The notes: generated by a model from the letters alone, not told the origin. 64,000 nucleotides of DNA from Phocaeicola vulgatus ATCC 8482 (GCF_000012825.1 NC_009614.1:4836001-4900000); one strand, 5' to 3'. Counted from the stretch's first letter, positions 45,860 to 55,089 are shown. Numbers and translations: made by a program.

Positions 45860-47020
45860 ATGCTATCGGAAATTATACATATCATGGAATATACGCTATA
45901 TATCTACCTTTCCGTCAGTGTGGGGTATATAGTCCTGTTTTCTGCCGCCTCTCATTTCTTCAAACAAAAGAAATATCCCGCGACTACTGTCCGGCAACGT
46001 TTTATCATCCTTGTTCCCGCCTATAAAGAGGATGCGGTCATTCACGCCTGCGTCACTTCCGTTCTGCGCCAAACTTATCCGGCAGAGCTTTACGACCTGA
46101 TAGTCATATCCGACCACATGCGTCCCGAAACCAATGCCTCACTGCGCAAAGAACGCATCGGCTTGATAGAACTGCATGAAAAGGAAAGTTCCAAGGCAAA
46201 AGCCCTGCGCATTGCAGCAGAGACCATCACAGACCAGCCATACGATTATGTCCTCATACTGGATGCCGATAATCTGATCTCACCCTGTTATCTTCAAGAA
46301 CTGAATAAGGCAGTTTCACAGGGTATAAAAGCCATACAGACACACCGCAAAGCCAAAAATATGAATACAGACATAGCCCTATTGGATGCCGCCATCGAAG
46401 AGATGAACAATTCCATCTTCCGCAAGGGACACATCCGGCTGGGATTTTCATCTGCCCTTACCGGCTCCGGAATGGCTTTCGATTTCCGATGGTTTGTCCG
46501 GAACATCATCCATACCCATAGTACGGGCGAAGACAAAGAACTGGAAGAACTCCTGCTCCGTCAAGGCATTCACATTGAATATATAGACACCCTAGAAACA
46601 TTGGACGAAAAAGTCCGGCAACCGGATGCCTTGCGTAACCAGCGCCGCCGCTGGATAGCCACCCAGCTTTTCCTTGCATTAAAAATGGGACGTAACCTCC
46701 CCACAGCCTTACTGAACGGAAACGGAGATTATCTGCTGAAAACCCTCCAAGCCTTTATCGCCCCCCGCAGCATTCTGTTGGCGCTCATCGGATTCTTTTC
46801 ATGTGTTCTCTGCATTTTCTCTCCGGCTTCTTCCATAAAGTGGTGGATTTTGCTTATCTTGCTGAACGGTGCGTTATACCTGGCCATTCCGTCCAATATG
46901 AGATATAAATACATGAGCAGAATCCTCAGGCAGACACCTTATTTTGTAATCATTATGCTTCTCAACTTGTTTCACTTGAAAGGAATGGCACAGAAGTTCA
47001 ACCATACACAGCATGGATAG
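45860..47020 (+). CDS. Membrane-linked GT2 glycosyltransferase
   Basis: A 386-residue GT2 with an N-terminal membrane segment and C-terminal helices. Motifs are FIILVPAYKEDAVIHACVTS, VISDHMRPETNASL, the acidic LILDADNLISPCYLQE, and an intact QRRRW near residue 255 (RNQRRRWIATQLFLALKMG). It resembles the preceding gene closely, so both arose by duplication. A second methionine (residue 9) could also be the start. The gene overlaps the acyltransferase gene by eight bases. Confidence 0.85.
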   Translation: MLSEIIHIMEYTLYIYLSVSVGYIVLFSAASHFFKQKKYPATTVRQRFIILVPAYKEDAVIHACVTSVLRQTYPAELYDLIVISDHMRPETNASLRKERIGLIELHEKESSKAKALRIAAETITDQPYDYVLILDADNLISPCYLQELNKAVSQGIKAIQTHRKAKNMNTDIALLDAAIEEMNNSIFRKGHIRLGFSSALTGSGMAFDFRWFVRNIIHTHSTGEDKELEELLLRQGIHIEYIDTLETLDEKVRQPDALRNQRRRWIATQLFLALKMGRNLPTALLNGNGDYLLKTLQAFIAPRSILLALIGFFSCVLCIFSPASSIKWWILLILLNGALYLAIPSNMRYKYMSRILRQTPYFVIIMLLNLFHLKGMAQKFNHTQHG

Positions 47021-47636
47021 AATTATGAATATAAAAGAGTACTTACAGCAACACCCGCAATGGAAAAAACGGATACACGGTTTCATCATGCATCCGGTAA
47101 AGACACGCCCCTATTGGTGGATACGCGTATGGCAGCCTTTCTACATAAAAAAAGGCCGGGGCTCAGTCATTTATTCCAGTGTACGGAAAGACCTTCCACC
47201 GTTCCACCTGTTCCAGATGGGAAAATATTCGGTAGTGGAAGATTTCTCCTGCTTGAACAATGCCGTAGGCGACATCGTAATCGGCGATTATTGCCGGATA
47301 GGACTCGGCAATACGGTCATCGGTCCCATCCGGATAGACAACGGGGTCAATATTTCACAAAACGTAGTCCTGATAGGATTAGATCACAATTACCAGGATA
47401 TCACTCAAGGCATCATCGAACAAGGTATCACCACTTCTCCTATCCACATCGGAGAACATACCATCATAGGAGCCAACGTGATTGTACTGCCCGGAATCAC
47501 CATCGGCAAACATTGTTTTATCGGTGCCGGGTGTGTGGTTACCCAAAACATACCCGACTATTGTGTCACGGTAGGAAATCCCGCACGCATTATCAAACGC
47601 TATAACCCTCAATCACAAACATGGGAAAAAATATAA
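47013..47636 (+). CDS. Hexapeptide-repeat O-acyltransferase
   Basis: A 207-residue left-handed beta-helix acyltransferase. Residues about 70-195 show hexapeptide repeats such as GDIVIGDYCRIGLGNTVIGP and IHIGEHTIIGANVIVLPGIT, with the catalytic-type histidine region DHNYQD near residue 125. Related enzymes O-acetylate sugars in polysaccharide loci. The N-terminal 60 residues (PYWWIRVWQPFYIKKGRGS) resemble those of other colanic-acid-type acetyltransferases. The acceptor sugar is unknown. Confidence 0.85.
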   Translation: MDRIMNIKEYLQQHPQWKKRIHGFIMHPVKTRPYWWIRVWQPFYIKKGRGSVIYSSVRKDLPPFHLFQMGKYSVVEDFSCLNNAVGDIVIGDYCRIGLGNTVIGPIRIDNGVNISQNVVLIGLDHNYQDITQGIIEQGITTSPIHIGEHTIIGANVIVLPGITIGKHCFIGAGCVVTQNIPDYCVTVGNPARIIKRYNPQSQTWEKI

Positions 47637-48445
47637 AAATATTAGTATGTGCCCATAAGGACAGCCGGCTACCACAGCATGAGTACTTCTGTCCCATACA
47701 GGTGGGGGCCTCCCTAACCAGTGCCCGATTCTTCCCTGTACTAGATAACACAGGAGATAATATATCCGACAGGAATCCTCACTTTTGTGAACTAACCGCC
47801 CATTATTGGGCTTGGAAAAATCTAAAGTGTGACATTATAGGGCTCAATCATTACAGGCGCTTCTTTGATTTTCATCGCCCGTTTCCGGCTTTTTCACCAG
47901 ACAGGAGTTTCATCAACATAGATTCATTTCTAAAAGAAACTTACCGATTTCCTGATTTAGAAACCTTATTAAATGATTATGACATCATCCTCTCTCCCAA
48001 GCGTCATTATCCCTATAACGTCGCTACACAATACGCCATATTCCATCTAGTCAATGACCTCAATTTGCTGAAAGAAGTCATTCAACACCTCACACCCGAA
48101 TATGCTGAAGCTTTTCATACATTCATGTATCACTGCAATGCCTATTCCGGATATAATATGTTCATCACCGGACGGAAACATTTTGACGAATACTCCCAGT
48201 GGCTATTCAGCGTATTGTTTGAATTAGAAAAACGGGTAAAACTGTCCGCCTATCCGGATCAGGCACGTCTGTTCGGCTATTTATCAGAAAGATTGATCAA
48301 TGTCTATTGCATAAGGCACCGGTTAAAGATAAAGTATGTTCCCGTCATCATGCCCTTGGAAGAAACGTTTCAGAATCCGAGCAACCTGCTTTATACGCTT
48401 CGCCGACTAAAGAATGATCTTATTTATAAACTCACAGAATTATAA
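47621..48445 (+). CDS. DUF4422 protein, putative glycosyltransferase
   Basis: A 274-residue protein matching the DUF4422 pattern: an opening KILVCAHKDSRLP, then YFCPIQVGASLTSARF, and the NPHFCELTAHYWAWKNLKCD and GLNHYRRFF segments. DUF4422 proteins are found in capsule and LPS loci and are generally thought to be glycosyltransferases. The start lies 16 bases inside the acyltransferase gene. It has no membrane helix. Donor and acceptor are unknown. Confidence 0.85.
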   Translation: MGKNIKILVCAHKDSRLPQHEYFCPIQVGASLTSARFFPVLDNTGDNISDRNPHFCELTAHYWAWKNLKCDIIGLNHYRRFFDFHRPFPAFSPDRSFINIDSFLKETYRFPDLETLLNDYDIILSPKRHYPYNVATQYAIFHLVNDLNLLKEVIQHLTPEYAEAFHTFMYHCNAYSGYNMFITGRKHFDEYSQWLFSVLFELEKRVKLSAYPDQARLFGYLSERLINVYCIRHRLKIKYVPVIMPLEETFQNPSNLLYTLRRLKNDLIYKLTEL

Positions 48446-48448
48446 GTT

Positions 48449-49396
48449 ATGCCGTTGGTTTCTGTCATCATCCCTATATACAATACAGAAAAATTCCTGC
48501 CTTTGTGTATCAACAGCGTCTTAAACCAGACACTGACAGACATTGAAGTACTGCTGGTTAATGACGGAAGTACGGACGGAAGCGGGAAAATATGTGACGA
48601 ATACGCCTGCAAGGACCAACGAATACAGGTAATACACACTCTGAACCAAGGAGTCAGCCATGCACGAAACCAAGGACTGGAAACCGCAAAAGGAGAATAT
48701 ATAGCTTTCATGGATAGCGACGACTGGATAGAAACGGATATGATAGCCACTCTTTATCAACTTATCCGGACAAACGAAGCCGGTCTGGCTACTTGCGGAT
48801 ATATCATTGAAAATGAAGATGGTCGTCCGATTTACCACATCAACGAAGTGAAATCCGGCAAATTAACCCAGTGGGAAGCCATTCACTCCCTGTTTAACGA
48901 CAGGCATTACAAATACAAAGGAAACTTATGGGATAAATTATATCATAAAGAAATCATTGACAAACATCACCTAAAATTCAATGAACATATTTATTATAAT
49001 GAAGACAGGCTCTTTATTTTTCAATACCTGAGCCACTGCCAATCAGCCGCATACACCACTTCCCCCTATTATCACTATGTCACAAGAAAATCAAGCGCCA
49101 TGAACCTGTCGCAAAAAAACTACACCCCCAAACTGTGCACTTTCATGGATGCATTCGACCTGATGACTTCACTTTCGGCCACATTCCCCACCTATATTCT
49201 ACGTGCTTTGTCGGCCGATTACATAAAAAGTTCGTTCTTGTTCTATACCCAACACTCACGGGAAATCCCCTTCAATGAATTATGGGACAGAATGCTAAGA
49301 ATCAGAAAAAACAATTATATACATCTTCCACTTTCTCTAAAAATAAAGTATGCGCTATATGGCATCAGACTTATCCTGCGGGCATGGCTCAAGTGA
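48449..49396 (+). CDS. GT2 glycosyltransferase
   Basis: A 315-residue GT-A protein with the standard pattern VSVIIPIYNTEKFLPLCINS, VLLVNDGSTDGSGKI, GVSHARNQGLETAKG, and the acidic FMDSDDWIETD motif. The C-terminal half, beginning LWDKLYHKEI, is typical of many capsule GT2 enzymes. It is the last plus-strand gene of this run. Its stop is only 17 bases from the stop of the convergent gene at 49414, and no terminator hairpin was found between them. Confidence 0.88.
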   Translation: MPLVSVIIPIYNTEKFLPLCINSVLNQTLTDIEVLLVNDGSTDGSGKICDEYACKDQRIQVIHTLNQGVSHARNQGLETAKGEYIAFMDSDDWIETDMIATLYQLIRTNEAGLATCGYIIENEDGRPIYHINEVKSGKLTQWEAIHSLFNDRHYKYKGNLWDKLYHKEIIDKHHLKFNEHIYYNEDRLFIFQYLSHCQSAAYTTSPYYHYVTRKSSAMNLSQKNYTPKLCTFMDAFDLMTSLSATFPTYILRALSADYIKSSFLFYTQHSREIPFNELWDRMLRIRKNNYIHLPLSLKIKYALYGIRLILRAWLK

Positions 49397-49413
49397 AAAG
49401 ACCAATTTACTGC

Positions 49414-50229
49414 TTACTTAACACGCACCCGTTTTATCTTTCCATGCACCCACAACAAGGCACAGACCAATTTGTATGCCATCTGATGAAGGCCCGCAGT
49501 TTTATTCAGTTCGGGAATCAGTTCCAATAAAGGAGATTCCACCTTTTCCAGTCTTATATAATCCTTCATCATTCTATCCGGAAACAACTCCTTATACACC
49601 CGCTTTCTTTCCATATCTCTTGTTCCGGCATCCGTTTCACTGACCCCTCCGGGTACAAACCTACAAACGATGGAACGAATATTGCGGAACGTCGCATTGT
49701 TGAATATCAAGGTCTGAATATAAAATTTCCAATCGGATACAATCTTATAACTCTCGTCATACCTGTTTTCATCAAAAAGTTCTTTACGGAAGAATGAAGC
49801 CTGATGCAATACAGTTCCCCGAATCAAATCCATCAGCGTTATATCCTCCTTATGAAATCCCCACACCTCTGTGCCATGCACTATTTTTCCAACAACAATA
49901 TCGCTGTCCAATGAAGGTGCCACCTCCTGCAACACACCATTGTTATAAAATTCATCACCGGAATTCATAAAGTTCAAATACTCTCCATGCGCCTGTAAAA
50001 CTCCTTTATTCATGGCATGATAAATACCCTTGTCCGGCTCCGATACCCAATAGTCCACTTTACCGGCATACTCTTTTATCACTTCAATACTTCCATCCGT
50101 AGACCCTCCGTCAATAATAATATACTCAAAATCCCTAAAAGACTGGCCGACCACACTTTCTATGGTTTTCCTCAACCCTTCTTTATTATTATAATTAATG
50201 GTTATAATCGAAAATTTTCTTTGTGACAT
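49414..50229 (-). CDS. GT2 glycosyltransferase, paralog of the gene at 2650
   Basis: A GT-A enzyme of about 271 residues, starting MSQRKFSIITINYNN. A longer reading from 50262 would add eleven residues and overlap the upstream gene by 13 bases, so I prefer the shorter form. Motifs are YIIIDGGSTDGS, SEPDKGIYHAMNKGV and FMNSGDEFYNNG. Motif order and spacing match the gene at 2650-3453 in the first cluster, though the two differ across much of their length. It is the last gene of the minus-strand ABC-exporter operon. Confidence 0.87.
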   Translation of the reverse strand: MSQRKFSIITINYNNKEGLRKTIESVVGQSFRDFEYIIIDGGSTDGSIEVIKEYAGKVDYWVSEPDKGIYHAMNKGVLQAHGEYLNFMNSGDEFYNNGVLQEVAPSLDSDIVVGKIVHGTEVWGFHKEDITLMDLIRGTVLHQASFFRKELFDENRYDESYKIVSDWKFYIQTLIFNNATFRNIRSIVCRFVPGGVSETDAGTRDMERKRVYKELFPDRMMKDYIRLEKVESPLLELIPELNKTAGLHQMAYKLVCALLWVHGKIKRVRVK

Positions 50230-50249
50230 AATTTTCCGCTTTTTACAAT

Positions 50250-51167
50250 CTAAAGTTTCCATTCGTCATCCAGACTGAGCGATTTTTCGAATCCGACATA
50301 CAGAGGCACAATCCGGCTGACATTCGAAGTATAAGTACCGATAAAAAATGAAGAATGGATCAGAATATCCATATCCAACAGCATATTCAACGTATCTATA
50401 TATCTACTTTTTTTATCCTTTGTATTAAACAAAGACTCGTCAAATCCTGTTTGTGTCACAGCTGTGTTCCAGTAAACATTAAATCCTTCGGCAACCAGTA
50501 CGGATTTCAACTTATCCGTCACAGAACCATCATCCGTAGCTATAAACACATTACGGCTGATATGCTTCTTCCCTTTAACAGCATCAATATAAAGAGACAA
50601 ACCAAGTTCCTTCATCTCACGGGAAACTATCTTATCTCCCCGCCTTATATGTACCGCTATGTAATCTACCGGCAAATTCATCTCGCTTTTCCTTTTTTCT
50701 ATATAGCCGGTTGTCTTTTCATTAAATTTTAATATTTTCCGCAAGGCAGAGCCATAATCATTTCTGATATCTTCCAGTTTCTCCAGAAAATCCTCCGATC
50801 TCATTTTTAGAAAGACCTCATTCCCTAGTTCCGTTTCCGGATGAAATAACAGATATATCCTATTCATCATATAGAAAATATAATACCGGAAAAAAGCGGA
50901 CGGATTATAATAGATATTTCCCCACCAAGGTTTCCCCTTTTTATAAACAATATATTGCGAACACATCACCCCGTTACAGTCTGGCAAGACCGATTCGAAA
51001 TAATCACTCCAGCCTTTCTCTACCCTTGCATTCCAGTTCCTTGTATTGACAGTCAGCTCTTCCTGATTATAGTCCGCATAGACCAATGCCAAAGCAAGGT
51101 TAGACAACTCTGAGAACAACCCTCTTCCAGTCAAACTATATACGATTCTTTTTTTCTCCATCTCCAT
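50250..51167 (-). CDS. Probable fucosyltransferase-like protein (GT11/GT23-related)
   Basis: A 305-residue protein with an H-x-R-R-x-D type motif, YIAVHIRRGDKIVS, near residues 169-182. This arginine pair binds the GDP diphosphate in alpha-1,2 and alpha-1,6 fucosyltransferases. A later segment, FIATDDGSVTDKLKSVL, and the end motif SFFIGTYTSNVSRIVPLYVG, resemble the donor-binding C-terminus of GT23-like enzymes. The GDP-fucose genes manC-gmd-fcl lie in the same window, which agrees with such a function. The family is not certain; O-fucosyltransferase-like proteins share these motifs. Confidence 0.68.
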   Translation of the reverse strand: MEMEKKRIVYSLTGRGLFSELSNLALALVYADYNQEELTVNTRNWNARVEKGWSDYFESVLPDCNGVMCSQYIVYKKGKPWWGNIYYNPSAFFRYYIFYMMNRIYLLFHPETELGNEVFLKMRSEDFLEKLEDIRNDYGSALRKILKFNEKTTGYIEKRKSEMNLPVDYIAVHIRRGDKIVSREMKELGLSLYIDAVKGKKHISRNVFIATDDGSVTDKLKSVLVAEGFNVYWNTAVTQTGFDESLFNTKDKKSRYIDTLNMLLDMDILIHSSFFIGTYTSNVSRIVPLYVGFEKSLSLDDEWKL

Positions 51168-51182
51168 AATAGAACATAATGA

Positions 51183-52454
51183 TCAAACTTTTATATCCTC
51201 CAATCCGATAAAGCCGTTGGACGTTTGTGTCAGTGCATGCCCGAATCCACTTTGAAACCCCTCACATTCCAGCAAACAGCAACGAACTGCTTTCAAATAA
51301 TATTCCACCATAGGATGATGTATAAACAAATCTGCCTGCAGGACACCTTTACTCAGCACAGGCGGAAGCTCTATACGCCTCTCGATGCAAAAATCCCCTT
51401 TAGGTAAATGACTGATACTCCCGTAATAATGTCCCGGAGCATAAGTAGCATAAGGCACTTCCGTCCTGCTCTTCAAAACCAGCATTACATCATACATCAT
51501 ATCCTCTTCAGAATATCCCTGTATTTTCACAGTCAGAAAATTCTGACCTCCATGAATAGTGGAAGAGGCACATTCCGTTCCGTTTATCTCAATGCAATCT
51601 ATATGAAGCGTATTTTTCGTCCAACCCACATAATCTATAATTTTACTTTTCCGGACCGTCCCTTTCTCTTTCAAGTAATAATCGATGGCAGAATGAACCG
51701 TCCCTTGATAAACCGCGGTACCATTTTCCAAGCATATTCCTTTTGTACACAAACTTCTTACCGCTGCCATGTTATGACTGACAAACAAGACTGTCCGTCC
51801 CTCTCCTTTCGACACATCCTGCATCTTGCCAATAGCCTTCTTTTGGAATTCCGCATCTCCCACTGCCAACACCTCGTCCACCACCAGAATTTCCGGCTCC
51901 AGATGGGCGGCGATAGCAAATCCCAACCGCACGGTCATACCCGAAGAATAACGTTTCACTGGAGTATCGATATATTTCTCCACACCGGCGAAAGCCACAA
52001 TCTCATCCAACTTGCGGGTAATCTCCGCCTTGGTCATCCCCATGATGGAACCATTCATATAAATATTCTCCCGTCCTGTCATTTCGGGATGAAAGCCTGT
52101 ACCCACTTCCAGCAAAGAGGCAATACGCCCCCGTGCACGGATACAACCGGCAGTAGGAGAAGTCACCCGCGAAAGGATTTTCAACAAAGTGGACTTTCCC
52201 GCACCGTTCTTACCTATAATACCCAGCACTTCACCTTCCTCCACATGGAAATTAATATCTTTCAACGCCCATACAAAATCTCCCGTCGCTTTCTTGGAAC
52301 GGTCATTCTCTTCCCCGATTCTGAGATACGGGTCCTCCTTTCCACGGATCCGCGCCCACCAACGATTCAAATCACGGCTCAGCGTGCCGGTTCCGATGCT
52401 TCCCAATGCATATTGCTTGCTGATATTCTGAAACTCTATCGCTATTTTTCCCAT
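51183..52454 (-). CDS. wzt: Polysaccharide ABC exporter ATPase, Wzt-type
   Basis: A 423-residue ABC ATPase. Walker A is GKNGAGKST (residues 81-89), the signature reads YSSGMTVRLGFAIA, and Walker B is EILVVDEVLAVGD. An extra C-terminal domain of about 150 residues (from about 270) corresponds to the Wzt carbohydrate-binding beta-sandwich, which in characterised systems recognises a terminal modification of the glycan. It pairs with the Wzm permease encoded just upstream, and together they export a completed glycan across the inner membrane without Wzx/Wzy. Confidence 0.93.
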   Translation of the reverse strand: MGKIAIEFQNISKQYALGSIGTGTLSRDLNRWWARIRGKEDPYLRIGEENDRSKKATGDFVWALKDINFHVEEGEVLGIIGKNGAGKSTLLKILSRVTSPTAGCIRARGRIASLLEVGTGFHPEMTGRENIYMNGSIMGMTKAEITRKLDEIVAFAGVEKYIDTPVKRYSSGMTVRLGFAIAAHLEPEILVVDEVLAVGDAEFQKKAIGKMQDVSKGEGRTVLFVSHNMAAVRSLCTKGICLENGTAVYQGTVHSAIDYYLKEKGTVRKSKIIDYVGWTKNTLHIDCIEINGTECASSTIHGGQNFLTVKIQGYSEEDMMYDVMLVLKSRTEVPYATYAPGHYYGSISHLPKGDFCIERRIELPPVLSKGVLQADLFIHHPMVEYYLKAVRCCLLECEGFQSGFGHALTQTSNGFIGLEDIKV

Positions 52455-52467
52455 TCTGTCCCTTCTT

Positions 52468-53331
52468 TTAAATCACATCCATGAAACTACGTTGCACTCT
52501 ATTAAAAGTCACCATCCCCCAAAGCATTATCACCACTGTAAACACCAACGTGTAGCCTAAGTGGAACCAACTGAAAGTCCCCACCCCCAAGAATCCGAAT
52601 TTAAATGTTTCGATAAGGGAAGTCAGCGGGTTCGCCACAATGATCCACATATACTGCTCATGACTCTGCCTCATCACGGACAAAGGGTAAATAACCGGAG
52701 TGGCATACATCCACAACTGTACCCCGAAAGTAATCAAGAAACGCAAGTCACGGTACTTGGTCGTCAAGGAGGATATCAATAATCCGAACCCCAAACCAAG
52801 TCCTGCCAACATGAGCAGCAGCAAGGGAGCCAACCAAGCATATCCGTTGACCATCAACGAATATCCGTTGCACAAATAGTAAATATAAATTAAAACGAAC
52901 AATCCGAACTGAATGCCCATCTTTATCATGCAAGATATAACGATGGACAAGGGTACCACCAGACGAGGGAAATATACTTTTCCAAATACATTCTGATTGG
53001 CGTTGAACGTATCCGAACAGCGGCTTAAACACTCCGAGAAATAATTCCAGCAAAGTAAGCCCGCCATATAAAACAGCGGTTGGGGAAGTCCGTCGGTAGG
53101 AATACCGGCAATACCGCCAAAAACAAACATGAACATGACGGTAGTAAGCAGTGGCTGGATAACAAACCATAACGGTCCTAAAACAGTCTGTTTATAAAAA
53201 GTGACGATATCCCGTCTGATATACATTACCAGCAAATCCCTATACAGCCATACCTCTTCCAGATCCAACCGGAACAAACCGGACCGAGGCTTGATCACAA
53301 TATCCCATTTTTCCTGTTCATCTTGTACCAT
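52468..53331 (-). CDS. wzm: Polysaccharide ABC exporter permease, Wzm-type
   Basis: A 287-residue ABC-2 type permease with about six membrane helices. The N-terminal amphipathic part has DLEEVWLYRDLLVMYIRRDI followed by the YKQTVLGPLWFVIQPLL segment, a hallmark of Wzm/KpsM proteins. The end of the protein reads FNRVQRSFMDVI. It lies 13 bases before wzt and overlaps the upstream GT4 gene by 14 bases. It would transport an undecaprenyl-linked glycan to the periplasm. Confidence 0.93.
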   Translation of the reverse strand: MVQDEQEKWDIVIKPRSGLFRLDLEEVWLYRDLLVMYIRRDIVTFYKQTVLGPLWFVIQPLLTTVMFMFVFGGIAGIPTDGLPQPLFYMAGLLCWNYFSECLSRCSDTFNANQNVFGKVYFPRLVVPLSIVISCMIKMGIQFGLFVLIYIYYLCNGYSLMVNGYAWLAPLLLLMLAGLGLGFGLLISSLTTKYRDLRFLITFGVQLWMYATPVIYPLSVMRQSHEQYMWIIVANPLTSLIETFKFGFLGVGTFSWFHLGYTLVFTVVIMLWGMVTFNRVQRSFMDVI

Positions 53332-54499
53332 ACACTACTTTTTTTAGTAAATTATTCCAACTGTCACATACCTTCTCTATATGAAATGTATCAGCATACT
53401 CCACCGCCTTATTTCCCATCCATTCCCAATCCGTCCGATCAGCCATATACGACATACAACCGGCCAGCTGAGCTATATTCCCTGTTTCAAAAAGAACGGC
53501 CATATCTTTGTCTTTCAACAACTCGCGCGTTATCGGTAAATCAGATGCAATAACAGGTAACCCGTGCGCCATAGCCTCTATCATCACCAGGCCGAATCCC
53601 TCCCAACGGGAACTCAGCACATACATACTGGAATGTGCATAATACTCCTGCACCTCTTTCGTGAAAGGATGCAGCGCGATGCTCTTTTCCAATTCATATT
53701 CATTGATCAATGAACGGTAAAGCGCTTCCTCAGGACCCTCCCCCACAATTTCCAGTGTCCAGTCCGGATGAGTTTTCACAAAAACAGAAAAAGCTTTTAT
53801 TAAAATATCAAATCCTTTATGTCCGAATGAAAAACGACCGACCGCCAAAATCCTTCTATATTCCTTCTTTCCCCGACCTTTAGGCAGTACAGTCAGAGGA
53901 TTGTATATCACCTCGCAGCACAGGTTCATTTTCCGAAAGAAACAACCGGCATCTGCATGACTTAAAACCACCCTCTCGTCCAATTTCCCCATCTGGACTT
54001 GAAAAAAGCAATCCAATCCCGGCAAATAGGGAGTTTCTTTCTCAAAGAATGCTTCATAAGAATTATGCAGCCACCCAACAGTCTTTGTCCGGATCCGACT
54101 CTTTACTGCAGAGAGGTGCAGAGCCATAAAAGCATGTACCCCGATGACTACATCACATTGCCGGGCATTTATTTTCCTTGCCAATGTCCGTTTATAAGAA
54201 GAAGGGAAAAAACTGGCAGCATACCATTCTGAAGTCAGCCGGGTATGAGGCAACCCATGTTTATATAAAAAACTATAGCCTTTACATAACAAACGCTCGA
54301 TGAAAGAGGAGGCGGAATAAGAGAAAGAATCAAACCGCACGGTACTTTCGGCATATCCGTACATCGACAAGTCCGTACAAGTATCCGTGGTCAGTATCGT
54401 GACTTCATGTTTTCCGGACAAAGCCTTGGCTATTTCAGCCAACACACGCTGTACTCCGCCGAAACTGAAGACAGTATCACAATAAAATAATATTCTCAT
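53318..54499 (-). CDS. GT4 glycosyltransferase
   Basis: A 393-residue GT-B protein. The N-terminal domain has MRILFYCDTVFSFGGVQRVL, and the C-terminal donor-binding domain starts near YRRILAVGRFSFGHKGFDIL. The E-x7-E motif appears as WEGFGLVMIEAMAHGLP. It is the first gene of the minus operon that ends at 49414 and has a promoter element about 27 bases upstream. It likely adds a sugar to the ABC-exported glycan. Substrates are unknown. Confidence 0.87.
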   Translation of the reverse strand: MRILFYCDTVFSFGGVQRVLAEIAKALSGKHEVTILTTDTCTDLSMYGYAESTVRFDSFSYSASSFIERLLCKGYSFLYKHGLPHTRLTSEWYAASFFPSSYKRTLARKINARQCDVVIGVHAFMALHLSAVKSRIRTKTVGWLHNSYEAFFEKETPYLPGLDCFFQVQMGKLDERVVLSHADAGCFFRKMNLCCEVIYNPLTVLPKGRGKKEYRRILAVGRFSFGHKGFDILIKAFSVFVKTHPDWTLEIVGEGPEEALYRSLINEYELEKSIALHPFTKEVQEYYAHSSMYVLSSRWEGFGLVMIEAMAHGLPVIASDLPITRELLKDKDMAVLFETGNIAQLAGCMSYMADRTDWEWMGNKAVEYADTFHIEKVCDSWNNLLKKVVYGTR

Positions 54500-54525
54500 G
54501 GAATTTAGATTACACTCTTTCTTCG

Positions 54526-54533
54526 CAAAGATA
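54526..54533 (-). promoter_or_regulatory. -7 element of the GT4-wzm-wzt operon
   Basis: On the minus strand TATCTTTG (54533-54526) fits TAnnTTTG and lies 27 bases before the GT4 start at 54499. The -33 element is not clear. Confidence 0.55.
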
Positions 54534-54598
54534 CAATAAAGAAATGAAAATAAATGCGGAATGAAGAAAGAATATCATATAATACAAAGCAGGTATCT

Positions 54599-54637
54599 GC
54601 GGCACGTACATACGTATAGAGCGGCACGTACATATGT
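54599..54637. repeat. Direct repeat GCGGCACGTACATAYGT
   Basis: Two 17-base copies begin at 54599 and 54621, exactly 22 bp apart, differing at one base (C or T). They lie upstream of divergent promoters and could be protein-binding sites. Confidence 0.7.
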
Positions 54638-54907
54638 GAAATCCTGCTCCCCCAAAAACAACAGGTCAAATAAAAAAAAGACCTTGTTCTTTTTTAAAAA
54701 GATGGCGAGCTTTTTTAAAAACCTCCTGATCTTTTTACTGCCATCGGAAATTTGCCATATTCCATAGAGGTATCCCCCCTTCAGACACACTTTTTGCAAA
54801 GAAAAAGCCTGAGAACATCCTACTTCATATTAAATCGGAACAACTTATAAAAAAGGATATATTACTGATAACAAATAGATTATATGAAATTCTGCTCCAA
54901 AAAACAG

Positions 54908-55007
54908 TGAGGGCATGAGAGCATAAGTGAGAGCTACAATTTTTACCATCACTATACAAATAGTTCATAAACAACCAGTTGTGCACACAATGAGGGCATG
55001 AGGGCAT
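54908..55007. repeat. Separated direct repeat TGAGGGCATGAGRGCAT
   Basis: Copies at 54908-54924 and 54991-55007 differ by one base and each contains an internal TGAGRGCA repeat. A partial third (GTGAGAGC) follows the first copy near 54927. This may be a dispersed repeat or a regulatory site; no gene reading was convincing. Confidence 0.6.
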
Positions 55008-55089
55008 TATCACCCCGAATTTCCAGTGAAAGATTCTCATACTCATCGAGATATTATCAAGATAATGCATGATGCTGAATATAAATCAA

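Noticed and set aside
51408..52484. 358-codon plus-strand frame opposite wzt
   Set aside because: Antisense to a complete ABC ATPase with all motifs; no features of its own.
54825..55070. 81-codon minus-strand gene in the divergent spacer
   Set aside because: It covers the repeats, has no ribosome-binding site or family features, and would run against the promoter at 55090.
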